From positions 5,424 to 69,423 of the forward strand of contig JAHHQP010000006.1 of assembly GCA_020026355.1 (NCBI GenBank): a DNA stretch of 64,000 nt. The letters run 5' to 3'. Below, in pieces: positions 50,186 to 58,858 of the stretch. The stretch's first letter is position 1. Every line of letters starts with the position of its first letter. Made by a program: the position numbers and the translations under genes. Below the pieces are notes generated by a model. It saw nothing but the letters and a program-made list of their open reading frames with translations, did not search any database and was not told where the DNA came from. The stretch comes from Bacteroidales bacterium. GTDB taxonomy: Bacteria; Bacteroidota; Bacteroidia; Bacteroidales; UBA932.

Positions 50186-51559
50186 ATGGCGACAGCGAAG
50201 ACGAAGACAGCATGGTTCTGTACCAATTGCGGCAACGAATATCCGAAATGGATGGGACGTTGCCCGGCGTGCGGCGAATGGAATACCTTGGTGGAGGAAA
50301 CCAAGGTCGTGGGGAAAAGTGCAGACCGGAGAGCCGGAACGGAAATTCCCGGGGGCAGTTCGGAGCCGGTGCTCCTCTCGGAGGTGGACAGTTCGGAAGA
50401 AAACAGGTTTTCCCTGAACAATGCGGAGGTCGACCGTATCCTCGGCGGCGGACTGGTCCCGGGCTCATTGGTCCTGATCGGTGGAGAACCGGGTATCGGA
50501 AAATCCACTCTTTCCTTGCAGATTCCTTTGTCCTGTCCATCGCTCAAGACGCTTTATGTGACCGGTGAGGAAAGTGTCCGGCAAGTGAAGCTCCGTGCCT
50601 CCCGTATCGGTGGGGATGCCAGCAACTGCTACATTTATAGTGAGACACTCATGGAGACCATCCTGAAGAAAGCACGGGAACTTCAACCGGACCTGATGGT
50701 CGTGGACTCCGTGCAGACCATGTACACCCAGATGGCGGAATCTTCTCCCGGCTCCGTCAGCCAGATCAAGGAAACGGCGGCGCTGCTGCTGCGTTTCGCG
50801 AAACAGACGGGCATTCCGGTCCTGCTGATCGGTCATATCACGAAGGAAGGCAGTATCGCCGGTCCGAAAATTCTGGAACACATCGTGGATGTGGTCCTGC
50901 AGTTCGAAGGAGACAACCGTGGTACTTACCGTCTGCTCCGAAGCATCAAGAACCGTTTCGGCTCGACAGCGGAACTTGCGGTCTTCGAGATGACCGGCAA
51001 AGGACTCCGGGAGGTCAGCAATCCTTCGGAGATGCTTATTCCGATGCACGAGGAAGGCCTCAGCGGAGTGGCGGTCTGCGCAATGCTGGATGGAACACGT
51101 CCTTTGCTCATCGAGGTGCAGGCTCTGGTCAGTTCAGCCGCCTACGGAACTCCGCAGCGCAGTGCGACAGGCTTCGACGTGCGTCGTCTGAACATGCTGC
51201 TGGCGGTGCTGGAGAAACGTGCCGGTTTCAAGCTGGGTGTCAAGGATGTCTTCCTGAACATGGCCGGGGGACTCAAGGTAGCTGATCCAGCCTGTGATCT
51301 GGCGGTCGTCTGTGCGGTCCTGTCCTCGAATTTCGATTTCGCGATTCCGGCCAATGTCTGCTTTGCCGGAGAGGTGGGATTGAGTGGAGAAATCCGTCCG
51401 GTATCCCAGATGGAGCGCCGGATCGTCGAGGCGGGAAGACTCGGTTTCAAGAAAATCTACATTTCCTCGTTCAATGCGGCGGATGTCTCTGCAGAGGGAA
51501 TCCAGGTCGTGAAGGTAGCCGATATTCCGGCCCTCTGCCGTGATCTTTTCAGAAATTAG
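50186..51559 (+). CDS. radA: DNA repair/recombination ATPase RadA
   Basis: A 457-residue RadA (Sms). The N-terminal zinc finger has C12, C15, C26, C29 (CTNCGNEYPKWMGRCPACGEW). The RecA-like domain holds Walker A GGEPGIGKSTL, VVDSVQTMY and the RadA-specific LLRSIKNRFGSTAE, followed by a Lon-like C-terminal domain (GVKDVFLNMAGGLKV, LSGEIRPVSQMERR). It promotes branch migration in recombination. Stop codon overlaps that of the convergent dacB gene by 4 bp. Confidence 0.95.
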   Translation: MATAKTKTAWFCTNCGNEYPKWMGRCPACGEWNTLVEETKVVGKSADRRAGTEIPGGSSEPVLLSEVDSSEENRFSLNNAEVDRILGGGLVPGSLVLIGGEPGIGKSTLSLQIPLSCPSLKTLYVTGEESVRQVKLRASRIGGDASNCYIYSETLMETILKKARELQPDLMVVDSVQTMYTQMAESSPGSVSQIKETAALLLRFAKQTGIPVLLIGHITKEGSIAGPKILEHIVDVVLQFEGDNRGTYRLLRSIKNRFGSTAELAVFEMTGKGLREVSNPSEMLIPMHEEGLSGVAVCAMLDGTRPLLIEVQALVSSAAYGTPQRSATGFDVRRLNMLLAVLEKRAGFKLGVKDVFLNMAGGLKVADPACDLAVVCAVLSSNFDFAIPANVCFAGEVGLSGEIRPVSQMERRIVEAGRLGFKKIYISSFNAADVSAEGIQVVKVADIPALCRDLFRN

Positions 51560-53124
51560 TTCTGCTGTGCCAGTTTGGCGATCACTTTCTCGATTTCCTT
51601 CTGTACCTGGCGTTGAGGAGCCGTGAAATTGTTTACCATGATGGAAAAGCAGATGGTCGGCGCACCCTTCACGGACGGTAGGATGTAGCCGCTGTAGCAG
51701 CGTACTCCGTTCATGGAACCGCTCTTGAGCCGGATCCTGTTCTGGAGCGGTTCTGGGTAATTGTTCATGAAGAATTGCATGGTTCCTTCGCTGGATGGGG
51801 TCGGCAGACTGTTGAGGAAGACGTCGCGGGCTGGCGTGTCCAGCAGGGCTTTCAGGTAGGAAGCCAGGAAAGCTGGTGAAACGAAATTCTCGCGGCTCAG
51901 TCCGCTGCCGTCAGTGATGTACAGTTCTTCCGGATCACAGCCCGGCAGGTCCTCCAAGGTTTCCTTCATTATCTGTCCGGAAATCTCGTAAGTGGAAGAG
52001 TTCTTGAATTCCTTGCCCAAGGTCAGGAAAAGAACCTCCGCGAAGAGATTGTTGCTTTTGTGATTCGTCGTGGTCACGATCTGGGCCAATGAAGGGGACT
52101 GTGTCTTGCCGATGATGGTGATGCTGTCCGCCTTCTCTCCAGCGACCCGTCCGATGCTTCCTGCTGCGGAAGCATCTCCGTGCTTGAGCTTGTTGCGGGC
52201 CTCCAGGGCTTTCTTGTTGAAAACGTAACCCAGGTCGGCTGCTCCACCGCTGCAGCTGATTCCACGTGCCTGCAGCCAGTTCTTGAAATAGACAGCACAG
52301 GTGTATTCCGGAAACTTGTTGCTGCATTCGATGGTCTTTGTCTGCCGATCGACGGCGAAGGTTCCTCTGAATTCTGCATTTTCATCGAGATCTGTCGTAT
52401 AAAGATAGAGCTGGTCTCCAGTACCGGCCTCTCCGGTCGTGCAGGTCGCTCTGAAATTCATCCATGAAGTCTGCGGGTAGGTCTGCCTGATCTGGACTGG
52501 ACTGCCCGGTTTACTGCCGTGGCTGACGTTGAAAGCCAGGATGTTCTCGAAGAAGTTCAGTCCGGATACACCGGTGCCGTAATAGGTGCCGAGGTCACTC
52601 CAGGACCAGGAACCGTGTTCCGGCATGGCTTCTGCCCAGGATCCGTCACCGATGATGTGGCCTTGTATCTTTTCGATTCCTGCTTCCAGCAGGAAGTCCT
52701 GCCAGGTCTTGAAGGTCTGGCTCAGGGCCGGGGCGATGCGGTCATGGGAACCTAAGGTAGGGTCTCCGCCACCGATCAGGTAGAGGTCACCTTTCAGAAC
52801 TCCATTCTCGATGCTTCCACTGTATCCGATGCGGGTCGTGTAGCTGTACTCCGGTCCGAGTGCCAGAAGGGCGGTTCCGGTCGTGAGCAGTTTCATGTTG
52901 GAAGCGGGGATCATCCGTTGGTGCGCGTTCCAGGCTACCAGAGTATCTCCGTCTGAAGTCAGGACACAGAGGCCTGTGACGGCGTGTGAGACGGCTTCTG
53001 AACGGTTGAAGGTTTCCGCGATGTTCTGGAGCGGTGTCGTTCCGGACATCCGTTTTTCCGGCTGGGCGGAAAGAAGGAATGTGCCCAAGGCCGCAGCTAT
53101 GGTGAAGGAAAGAAGTCTTTTCAT
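51556..53124 (-). CDS. dacB: D-alanyl-D-alanine carboxypeptidase/endopeptidase (PBP4 type, S13)
   Basis: A 522-residue S13 penicillin-binding protein with signal peptide (MKRLLSFTIAAALGTFLLSA). The SxxK motif is S75-N-M-K78, SxN lies in NHKSNNLFAE and KTG appears as KSG in RLKSGSMNGV. A large insert of about 200 residues between the first two motifs is normal for PBP4. It trims peptidoglycan stem peptides and cuts D,D crosslinks in the periplasm. Divergent from galE with 86 bp between. Confidence 0.93.
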   Translation of the reverse strand: MKRLLSFTIAAALGTFLLSAQPEKRMSGTTPLQNIAETFNRSEAVSHAVTGLCVLTSDGDTLVAWNAHQRMIPASNMKLLTTGTALLALGPEYSYTTRIGYSGSIENGVLKGDLYLIGGGDPTLGSHDRIAPALSQTFKTWQDFLLEAGIEKIQGHIIGDGSWAEAMPEHGSWSWSDLGTYYGTGVSGLNFFENILAFNVSHGSKPGSPVQIRQTYPQTSWMNFRATCTTGEAGTGDQLYLYTTDLDENAEFRGTFAVDRQTKTIECSNKFPEYTCAVYFKNWLQARGISCSGGAADLGYVFNKKALEARNKLKHGDASAAGSIGRVAGEKADSITIIGKTQSPSLAQIVTTTNHKSNNLFAEVLFLTLGKEFKNSSTYEISGQIMKETLEDLPGCDPEELYITDGSGLSRENFVSPAFLASYLKALLDTPARDVFLNSLPTPSSEGTMQFFMNNYPEPLQNRIRLKSGSMNGVRCYSGYILPSVKGAPTICFSIMVNNFTAPQRQVQKEIEKVIAKLAQQN

Positions 53125-53145
53125 CTAAATTTGCATTAAGAGCAG

Positions 53146-53153
53146 CAAAAATA
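53146..53153 (-). promoter_or_regulatory. Promoter -7 box for dacB
   Basis: The minus strand reads TATTTTTG (TAnnTTTG), 21 bp before the ATG. Confidence 0.45.
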
Positions 53154-53164
53154 CAATTTTTTTG

Positions 53165-53172
53165 TAACTTTG
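53165..53172 (+). promoter_or_regulatory. Promoter -7 box for galE
   Basis: TAACTTTG (TAnnTTTG), 38 bp before the ATG and 11 bp from the dacB box facing the other way. Confidence 0.5.
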
Positions 53173-53210
53173 TGAGTTCGGAACATGATGTAATCCAATA
53201 AAATATAAAT

Positions 53211-54239
53211 ATGAAGAAACAAGTTTTGGTATCAGGCGGAGCCGGTTATATCGGCAGCCATGTAACGGTTGAACTGATCGAAGCCGGCTATGACGTCATC
53301 GTAGCGGACAACATGTCCAACTGTGACCTCACCTGCTTTGAGGGAGTAAAGAAAATTACAGGAAGAACTGATCTTCCGTTCATCAAGATGGACTTCTGCG
53401 ACAAAGCTGCAGTAGACCAGCTGTTTACAGATTACAAGATCGATGCGGTCATTCATTTCGCGGCCTTCAAGGCTGTCGGTGAATCCGTCGCGGAACCATT
53501 GAAATATTATTCCAACAACTTGATCTCTTTCATGAATGTGCTGGATGCTGCCAGGACCCATGGCGGATGCAATGTCCTCTTCTCTTCTTCAGCTACGGTC
53601 TATGGAGAGGCAGAGGTTCTTCCGGTAACGGAACAGACTCCACGCCTTCCGTCCACTTCTCCATACGGTAACACCAAGCAGATGTGTGAGGACATCCTCC
53701 GTGATTCCGTGAAGGCTTATGAAGGTATTCATGGAATCGCTCTGCGTTACTTCAACCCGATCGGTGCCCATCCGTCCGCATTGATCGGTGAACTTCCACG
53801 TGGCGTTCCGAACAACCTTGTTCCTTTCATCACGCAGACAGCCATCGGCAAGAGAGAGTGCCTGAGCATCTTCGGTAAGGATTATCCGACTGAAGACGGT
53901 ACCTGCCTCCGTGACTACATCGACATCGTCGATCTGGCCAAGGCCCATGTAGCCGCTGTTTCCAGAATGGTCAATGGCAAGATGGAGAAGGAATACGAAA
54001 TCTTCAACGTCGGTACCGGCCGTCCGGTTTCAGTATATGAACTGGTCACCAAGTTCGAGAAGGTGAACAATCTGAAACTGAACTACAAGTTCGTCGATCG
54101 TCGTCCAGGTGATGTCATGGCGATCTGGGCAGACACGAAACTTGCCAATGAGAAACTTGGCTGGAAGGCAGAGCGTACGGTTGAAGAGACCCTCGCGGCG
54201 GCCTGGGCTTGGGAGAAGCACCTTGCCGAGAACAGGTAG
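53211..54239 (+). CDS. galE: UDP-glucose 4-epimerase
   Basis: A 342-residue extended short-chain dehydrogenase. The NAD-binding motif is GGAGYIGSH (9-17), FSSSATVYG carries the catalytic Ser/Thr region and SPYGNTKQMCED the catalytic Y152 and K156. NPIGAHPSALIGE and RDYIDIVDLAKAH are GalE-typical. It interconverts UDP-glucose and UDP-galactose for sugar catabolism and surface polysaccharides. A GNAT gene follows 33 bp later. Confidence 0.95.
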   Translation: MKKQVLVSGGAGYIGSHVTVELIEAGYDVIVADNMSNCDLTCFEGVKKITGRTDLPFIKMDFCDKAAVDQLFTDYKIDAVIHFAAFKAVGESVAEPLKYYSNNLISFMNVLDAARTHGGCNVLFSSSATVYGEAEVLPVTEQTPRLPSTSPYGNTKQMCEDILRDSVKAYEGIHGIALRYFNPIGAHPSALIGELPRGVPNNLVPFITQTAIGKRECLSIFGKDYPTEDGTCLRDYIDIVDLAKAHVAAVSRMVNGKMEKEYEIFNVGTGRPVSVYELVTKFEKVNNLKLNYKFVDRRPGDVMAIWADTKLANEKLGWKAERTVEETLAAAWAWEKHLAENR

Positions 54240-54272
54240 CTCTGTTCATGTACCATTCGTTGAAATCAAGTT

Positions 54273-54794
54273 ATGATAGAATTGAAAAGAATCACGCATC
54301 CGGAATGCGCGGACTTCGGCATCCTGATGCAGCTGTATGAAGAAGCTTTCCCTTTGGAGGAAAGGAGGGAGGTCTCTGATCTGGAAGAACTGGTCCGTCA
54401 TGAAGATAGGATGTATTTCAATGCAGTATATCATGACGGAACGCTTTCCGGCCTGTTCGTGTATTGGCGGCTGGAAGGTTTCTGGTACCTGGAGCATCTG
54501 GCGGTCCATGCGGAAATGCGCAACCATAAGATCGGACAGCAGGTGCTGGACTGGTCGGCAGTTCATCTTGACGGCTTGAGGCTGCTGGAGGTGGAACCGG
54601 CTATCGGCGAGATGCCGATCCGTCGGATCCGTTACTATGAAAGGAATGGATTCATCGTCTGCGATAGAAATTATCATCAGCCGTCCTATCATGCCGGAGG
54701 GCCGGGAATCGATCTCTGGGTGATGTGCAGCGAGCGTCCTGAACAGCTGGACGAAAAGATCGCCAGTCTTAGGAAAACGGTCTATGGAGCGTGA
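54273..54794 (+). CDS. GNAT-family N-acetyltransferase
   Basis: A 173-residue acetyl-CoA-dependent acyltransferase fold. LFVYWRLEGFWYLEHLAVHAE is the central beta-strand pair, followed by MRNHKIGQQVLDW, the acetyl-CoA phosphate loop in a slightly degenerate form (usual Q/RxxGxG/A reads HKIGQQ), and IRYYERNGFIVCDRNYHQPSY near the end. The substrate cannot be told. It follows galE by 33 bp and ends before a strong bidirectional hairpin. Confidence 0.85.
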   Translation: MIELKRITHPECADFGILMQLYEEAFPLEERREVSDLEELVRHEDRMYFNAVYHDGTLSGLFVYWRLEGFWYLEHLAVHAEMRNHKIGQQVLDWSAVHLDGLRLLEVEPAIGEMPIRRIRYYERNGFIVCDRNYHQPSYHAGGPGIDLWVMCSERPEQLDEKIASLRKTVYGA

Positions 54795-54816
54795 TCTGCT
54801 GCCGAGCTTGAAAATG

Positions 54817-54849
54817 AAGAAGGTCTCCGATCAGATCGGAGACCTTCTT
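54817..54849. terminator. Bidirectional terminator between GNAT and the 91-aa gene
   Basis: A perfect 16-bp inverted repeat (AAGAAGGTCTCCGATC, one-base centre, complement) 22 bp past the GNAT stop, with T-runs on the plus strand (TTTCTATTT). Confidence 0.8.
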
Positions 54850-54876
54850 TCTATTTCCTGACCGATGTTGTCCGGA

Positions 54877-55152
54877 TTATTTCTCGCTGACGATAGTAGC
54901 GCTGAGCTTTTCGCACAGTTCGTCGATCTTCTCGAACATTTCCTTGCGGATACCGTTGTAGAAAGCTCTCTTGTTTCCTTCCGGATGGTTGATCTTGTTC
55001 TTGAGATCATTGTAAAGATCTACAGCTTCGTCAATGATAGCGGCAATCTTGTCTGAGTCTTTGTGCGGGTTAAGTGCTACGAACAATGAGCAGTCATCGA
55101 TGAATTCACCTACGAAGTACTCGATGTCTTTTTTGATTACTCTAAGATTCAT
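54877..55152 (-). CDS. Conserved small helical protein, function unknown
   Basis: A 91-residue charged, helical, cytoplasmic protein: MNLRVIKKDIEYFVGEFIDD, then HKDSDKIAAIIDEAVDLYNDL and KRAFYNGIRKEMFEKIDELC. No zinc site, membrane segment or catalytic motif. It looks like a compact four-helix type protein conserved in Bacteroidota, but I do not recognise a named family. A -7 box (TAACTTTG on the minus strand) lies 39 bp upstream. Confidence 0.7.
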   Translation of the reverse strand: MNLRVIKKDIEYFVGEFIDDCSLFVALNPHKDSDKIAAIIDEAVDLYNDLKNKINHPEGNKRAFYNGIRKEMFEKIDELCEKLSATIVSEK

Positions 55153-55191
55153 TTCTATTTAAATTAAATTGTGTTTTATTCTGATAGAACG

Positions 55192-55199
55192 CAAAGTTA
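55192..55199 (-). promoter_or_regulatory. Promoter -7 box for the 91-aa gene
   Basis: The minus strand reads TAACTTTG (TAnnTTTG), 39 bp before the ATG and next to the end of the upstream peptidase gene. Confidence 0.5.
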
Positions 55200-55210
55200 G
55201 TAAAATTTCT

Positions 55211-56227
55211 TTAAAGTTGTTCCAAATCCAATCGTCTGGCTTTGATGAGTTTGTATGAATTCTCATAAAAATCCTCATCTTCGGGAAGCAGGGAATTCTT
55301 CCGGACGGCATGGGAGGAATGGATGATATGACGGTCTCCGATGTAGATGCCGACGTGGGTGATGCGTTCTTTCTGCTCGCCGTCGGCCGGGTAGCCGAAA
55401 AATACGAGGTCGCCCGGTTTCAGCTGGCTGATTCTCTGCTGCATCTCCCGGTTGTAGGCAACCCGGTCCTGTCGGCGCTCTTCATTCCAGAATGTCTTGT
55501 TCACTTCCATCGGCACTTCCTGTCCGCATTTTACCATCTGGGAGGCATTTCTCGGTAGATAAAGGTTGTTCAGAATGGCGCAGACCCTCACGAGACCGCT
55601 GCAGTCGACTCCTTTCGGGGTCATTCCGCCCCAAAGGTAAGGAGTGCCGTTCAGCAGCTCAGCAACGTGGAGCATCCCGCTCACGCTCGGACGAGTCTGT
55701 CCGGTCCATTGATCCAGGTCCTCTACCGACCGTTTCCTGATCCAGCCGCTCTTGCCGGAAGGAAGGATCGCTTTTACCCAGGATCCCTTTTTTTCAGGCC
55801 GGTTTTTCCGAAGTCCTTTACGGAGCACATCTCCTGCTACGAGATCGCAGATCACGTCGGAATCAAGGTCCGGTGCGATGTGGAGGTGACCGGTCAGGGC
55901 TGTGAAGATGTATTTCGGGGCTTTCTCGTAAGCTTCCAGTTCCTTCTCATCCATTTCAATGAGGCCGAGGGAAGTCGTCCAGGCCGTATAAGGTTGAGGG
56001 GTGCTGATCCGTCGCCAGTAGCGGTCCTGTTCCAGGATTTCCACGACTGTTCCCATGAGTTCCTGGGTTTCCAGTCCGGATTCATAATCCGGGGCTGTCC
56101 TCATGTAGTTGGCCGAGAATTCCACGACGGCCATCCGCTTCGGCGCATCCTGCTCCTGACCGTGGAGAGGCGAAGAAAGAAGGAGTGCGGCGAGTGCTGC
56201 CGCTATACTGGTGAAGATTGTTTTCAT
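55211..56227 (-). CDS. Secreted NlpC/P60 (C40) peptidase with SH3-like domains
   Basis: A 338-residue secreted peptidase starting at ATG 56225-56227 (MKTIFTSIAAALAALLLSSP). Two SH3-like repeats (about 33-90 and 105-170; SVED after GWIRKR) precede the C40 domain with the triad C209 (GVDCSGLV), H291 (RITHVGIYIG) and H303. These enzymes cut gamma-D-Glu-diamino acid bonds in peptidoglycan peptides. The SH3 parts bind the wall. An upstream extension of nine codons is possible but lies in the promoter. Confidence 0.92.
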   Translation of the reverse strand: MKTIFTSIAAALAALLLSSPLHGQEQDAPKRMAVVEFSANYMRTAPDYESGLETQELMGTVVEILEQDRYWRRISTPQPYTAWTTSLGLIEMDEKELEAYEKAPKYIFTALTGHLHIAPDLDSDVICDLVAGDVLRKGLRKNRPEKKGSWVKAILPSGKSGWIRKRSVEDLDQWTGQTRPSVSGMLHVAELLNGTPYLWGGMTPKGVDCSGLVRVCAILNNLYLPRNASQMVKCGQEVPMEVNKTFWNEERRQDRVAYNREMQQRISQLKPGDLVFFGYPADGEQKERITHVGIYIGDRHIIHSSHAVRKNSLLPEDEDFYENSYKLIKARRLDLEQL

Positions 56228-56251
56228 GATTCTGCAGTTTCCGTTATCTTG

Positions 56252-56259
56252 CAAAAATA
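56252..56259 (-). promoter_or_regulatory. Promoter -7 box for the C40 peptidase gene
   Basis: The minus strand reads TATTTTTG (TAnnTTTG), 24 bp before the ATG. Confidence 0.45.
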
Positions 56260-56288
56260 CGAAATTTCTTCTTTTTGACGATAATGTC

Positions 56289-56296
56289 TACCTTTG
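56289..56296 (+). promoter_or_regulatory. Promoter -7 box deciding the start of the radical SAM gene
   Basis: TACCTTTG (TAnnTTTG) lies 20 bp before ATG 56317 and inside the longer open frame that begins at TTG 56275, so the ATG is preferred. Confidence 0.5.
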
Positions 56297-56316
56297 CAGT
56301 TGAAAAGTCGTTTGAT

Positions 56317-57342
56317 ATGAGATACAACACTTTTGTCGGTTACTTTAAGGAAAGGTACGGGGAACGCCTCCAGAAGATCGTGCTGGATGCCGGTTTCACC
56401 TGTCCGAACCGTGACGGAAAGGTCGGTCGAGGCGGTTGCACTTACTGCGACAACGCTGCTTTCCACCCGGCTTACAGCACTGCGGGCAAATCATTGGTCC
56501 GTCAGCTGGATGAAGGGATCGGCTTTCATAAGGTCCGGTATCGTAACACCACCCATTATCTGGCTTATTTCCAATCTTTTTCCAATACCTATGCTCCTCT
56601 GGAACGTCTCAAGGCCCTCTATGAGGAGGCCTTGTCGCATCCGGCGGTCGTCGGTGTCGTGATCGGCACGCGACCGGACTGTGTCGATGAGGATAAGTTG
56701 GATTATCTTGCGGACCTGGCTCAGGGCAAGATTCTGAAAGACTGGGTCCGGATGATGCCGGATATGTCTGTAGAGCCGGTGATGGAGGAAATTTCCGGTG
56801 CGGTGCGGGCCGTGAGACCATTGGTCCCGGTGAGGAAACCGGTGGTGATCGTGGAATACGGTATCGAGTCCTGCTACGACAGCACATTGGCCCGGATCAA
56901 CCGAGGTCACGACTTCGAAACGGCCAGGAGGGCGGTGGAGATGACGGCGGAACGGGGGCTGGATGTCGGTGCGCACTTCATTCTCGGGCTTCCCGGAGAA
57001 ACGAAGGAGATGATGCTGGAGGCCGCTTCCAGGATCAATGCGCTGCCTATCCGCTCGGTGAAGTTCCATCAGCTCCAGATAGTCAAGGGTACGCGGATGG
57101 AAAAGGAATATGCGGAGAGAAAGGAGGATTTCGTATCGTTCGGGCTGGAAGAATACATCGATTTTTTCGTGGACTTGCTGGAACGGCTCAGGCCGGACCT
57201 TTATATAGAACGTTTCGTGGGGGAAGTACCGCCGAGATTCGTGAACGAGACCCCTTGGGGGCTGATCCGGAACGCGGAACTGCTGCGTCTGCTGGAACAG
57301 CGGCTGGAAGGACGAGATACCTGGCAAGGTCGTCTGCTGTAA
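56317..57342 (+). CDS. TIGR01212-family (YhcC-like) radical SAM protein
   Basis: A 341-residue radical SAM protein, starting MRYNTFVGYFKERYGERLQK. The cluster cysteines are in GFTCPNRDGKVGRGGCTYC, the C-x11-C-x2-C spacing of the YhcC/TIGR01212 group rather than the usual CxxxCxxC. GTRPDCVDEDKLDYL, VEYGIESCYDSTLARINRGH and HFILGLPGETKEMM line the barrel. The group's reaction is unknown; a link to RNA or protein modification is often assumed. It is followed by guaB after 37 bp and its own -7 box precedes it. Confidence 0.88.
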   Translation: MRYNTFVGYFKERYGERLQKIVLDAGFTCPNRDGKVGRGGCTYCDNAAFHPAYSTAGKSLVRQLDEGIGFHKVRYRNTTHYLAYFQSFSNTYAPLERLKALYEEALSHPAVVGVVIGTRPDCVDEDKLDYLADLAQGKILKDWVRMMPDMSVEPVMEEISGAVRAVRPLVPVRKPVVIVEYGIESCYDSTLARINRGHDFETARRAVEMTAERGLDVGAHFILGLPGETKEMMLEAASRINALPIRSVKFHQLQIVKGTRMEKEYAERKEDFVSFGLEEYIDFFVDLLERLRPDLYIERFVGEVPPRFVNETPWGLIRNAELLRLLEQRLEGRDTWQGRLL

Positions 57343-57357
57343 TACAGAAATTATTAT

Positions 57358-57365
57358 TATATTTG
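57358..57365 (+). promoter_or_regulatory. Promoter -7 box for guaB
   Basis: TATATTTG (TAnnTTTG), 14 bp before ATG 57380, implying a leader of about ten bases. Confidence 0.5.
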
Positions 57366-57379
57366 CCAAATTTTAATCC

Positions 57380-58852
57380 ATGATGCAAACACTAGTTAAC
57401 TCACAGATTCCCGAAGGTTTGACTTTCGATGATGTTTTGCTGATTCCCGCACGTTCTGAGGTGTTGCCTCGCAGTGTGGATGTATCTACCAGATTCACTC
57501 GTGAAATCTCACTCAAGACTCCTATCGTTTCTGCGGCAATGGATACGGTTACAGAAGCCGATCTCGCGATTGCCATGGCACGTGCCGGCGGTATCGGAGT
57601 CATCCACAAGAACATGACCATTGAAGAGCAGATCAAGCAGGTCCGTCGCGTAAAGAGAGCGGAGAACGGCATGATCTACGATCCGGTCACGATCCTTCCG
57701 ACAGCTACGGTAGGAGATGCGTTGGGAATGATGGCTCTCCATCATATCGGTGGCATTCCGGTCGTGGATTCCAACGGTTTCCTCATCGGTATCATCACGA
57801 ACCGTGACCTCCGTTTCCAGGACAATATGGCACTTCCTGTCGCTCAGGTCATGACTTCTGAGAATCTGGTCACCGCTCCTAAGGGAATCAGTCTTGCAGA
57901 AGCTACCGGAATCATCCGGAGCAGCAAAGTCGAGAAGCTTCCTGTAGTGGATGCGGACGGCAAGCTGGTCGGACTGATCACTTACAAGGACCTGATGAAG
58001 ATCAAGGACAATCCGATTGCATCCAAAGACTCTAAAGGCCGCCTTCTCGTCGCGGCCGCTGTAGGTGTGAAAGCGGATACGGTGGATCGTATCGCCATGC
58101 TGGCTGATGCAGGTGCCGATGCTGTCGTGGTGGATACTGCTCATGGACACTCCGTCGGTGTGCTTGAAGTCATCAAGCATGCCTGCCACGCTCTTCCGGA
58201 CATTCAGATCGTTGCCGGAAACGTTGCCACAGGAGAAGGTGCGAAAGCGCTTGCTGATGCAGGTGTCAGCGCCGTCAAGGTGGGTATCGGTCCTGGTTCC
58301 ATCTGTACCACACGTGTCGTAGCCGGTGTCGGCATGCCGCAGCTTTCTGCTGTCATGATGGCATCCGAGGCGCTCAAGGGTACCGGTGTTCCGGTCATCG
58401 CGGACGGTGGTATCCGTTATTCCGGTGATGTGGTCAAGGCCTTGGCTGCCGGTGCGAGCACGATCATGGCAGGCTCTCTTTTCGCAGGAGTGGAGGAGTC
58501 TCCGGGAGAAACCATCATCCTCAATGGACGTAAATTCAAATCCTATCGTGGAATGGGCTCTCTCGAGGCCATGCAGCAAGGTTCCAAAGACCGCTATTTC
58601 CAGGATATGGAAGAAGATATCAAGAAACTTGTACCGGAAGGCATCGTTGCCCAGGTTCCTTACAAGGGTACTCTTTCAGAGGTGGTCTACCAGCTGGTCG
58701 GCGGTCTGAGAGCCGGTATGGGATATGTCGGAGCAAAAGATATCGAGGCCCTCAGGTCTGCCAGATTCGTGAGAATCACCCACGCCGGCTATGTCGAAGG
58801 ACATCCGCATGACGTGACCATCACCCGCGAGGCACCTAACTATACCCGATGA
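57380..58852 (+). CDS. guaB: Inosine-5'-monophosphate dehydrogenase
   Basis: A 490-residue IMPDH that oxidises IMP to XMP in guanine nucleotide synthesis. The catalytic loop is GIGPGSICTTRVVAG (Cys in SICT), with IADGGIRYSGDV, GSLFAGVEESPGE, YRGMGSLEAM and the mobile flap. A pair of CBS domains is inserted at about 95-205 (MTSENLVTAPKGISLAEAT). A second ATG at 57383 is an alternative start. It heads a unit with the lipoprotein, SurA-like and OstA-like genes. Confidence 0.96.
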   Translation: MMQTLVNSQIPEGLTFDDVLLIPARSEVLPRSVDVSTRFTREISLKTPIVSAAMDTVTEADLAIAMARAGGIGVIHKNMTIEEQIKQVRRVKRAENGMIYDPVTILPTATVGDALGMMALHHIGGIPVVDSNGFLIGIITNRDLRFQDNMALPVAQVMTSENLVTAPKGISLAEATGIIRSSKVEKLPVVDADGKLVGLITYKDLMKIKDNPIASKDSKGRLLVAAAVGVKADTVDRIAMLADAGADAVVVDTAHGHSVGVLEVIKHACHALPDIQIVAGNVATGEGAKALADAGVSAVKVGIGPGSICTTRVVAGVGMPQLSAVMMASEALKGTGVPVIADGGIRYSGDVVKALAAGASTIMAGSLFAGVEESPGETIILNGRKFKSYRGMGSLEAMQQGSKDRYFQDMEEDIKKLVPEGIVAQVPYKGTLSEVVYQLVGGLRAGMGYVGAKDIEALRSARFVRITHAGYVEGHPHDVTITREAPNYTR

Positions 58853-58858
58853 CCGGAT

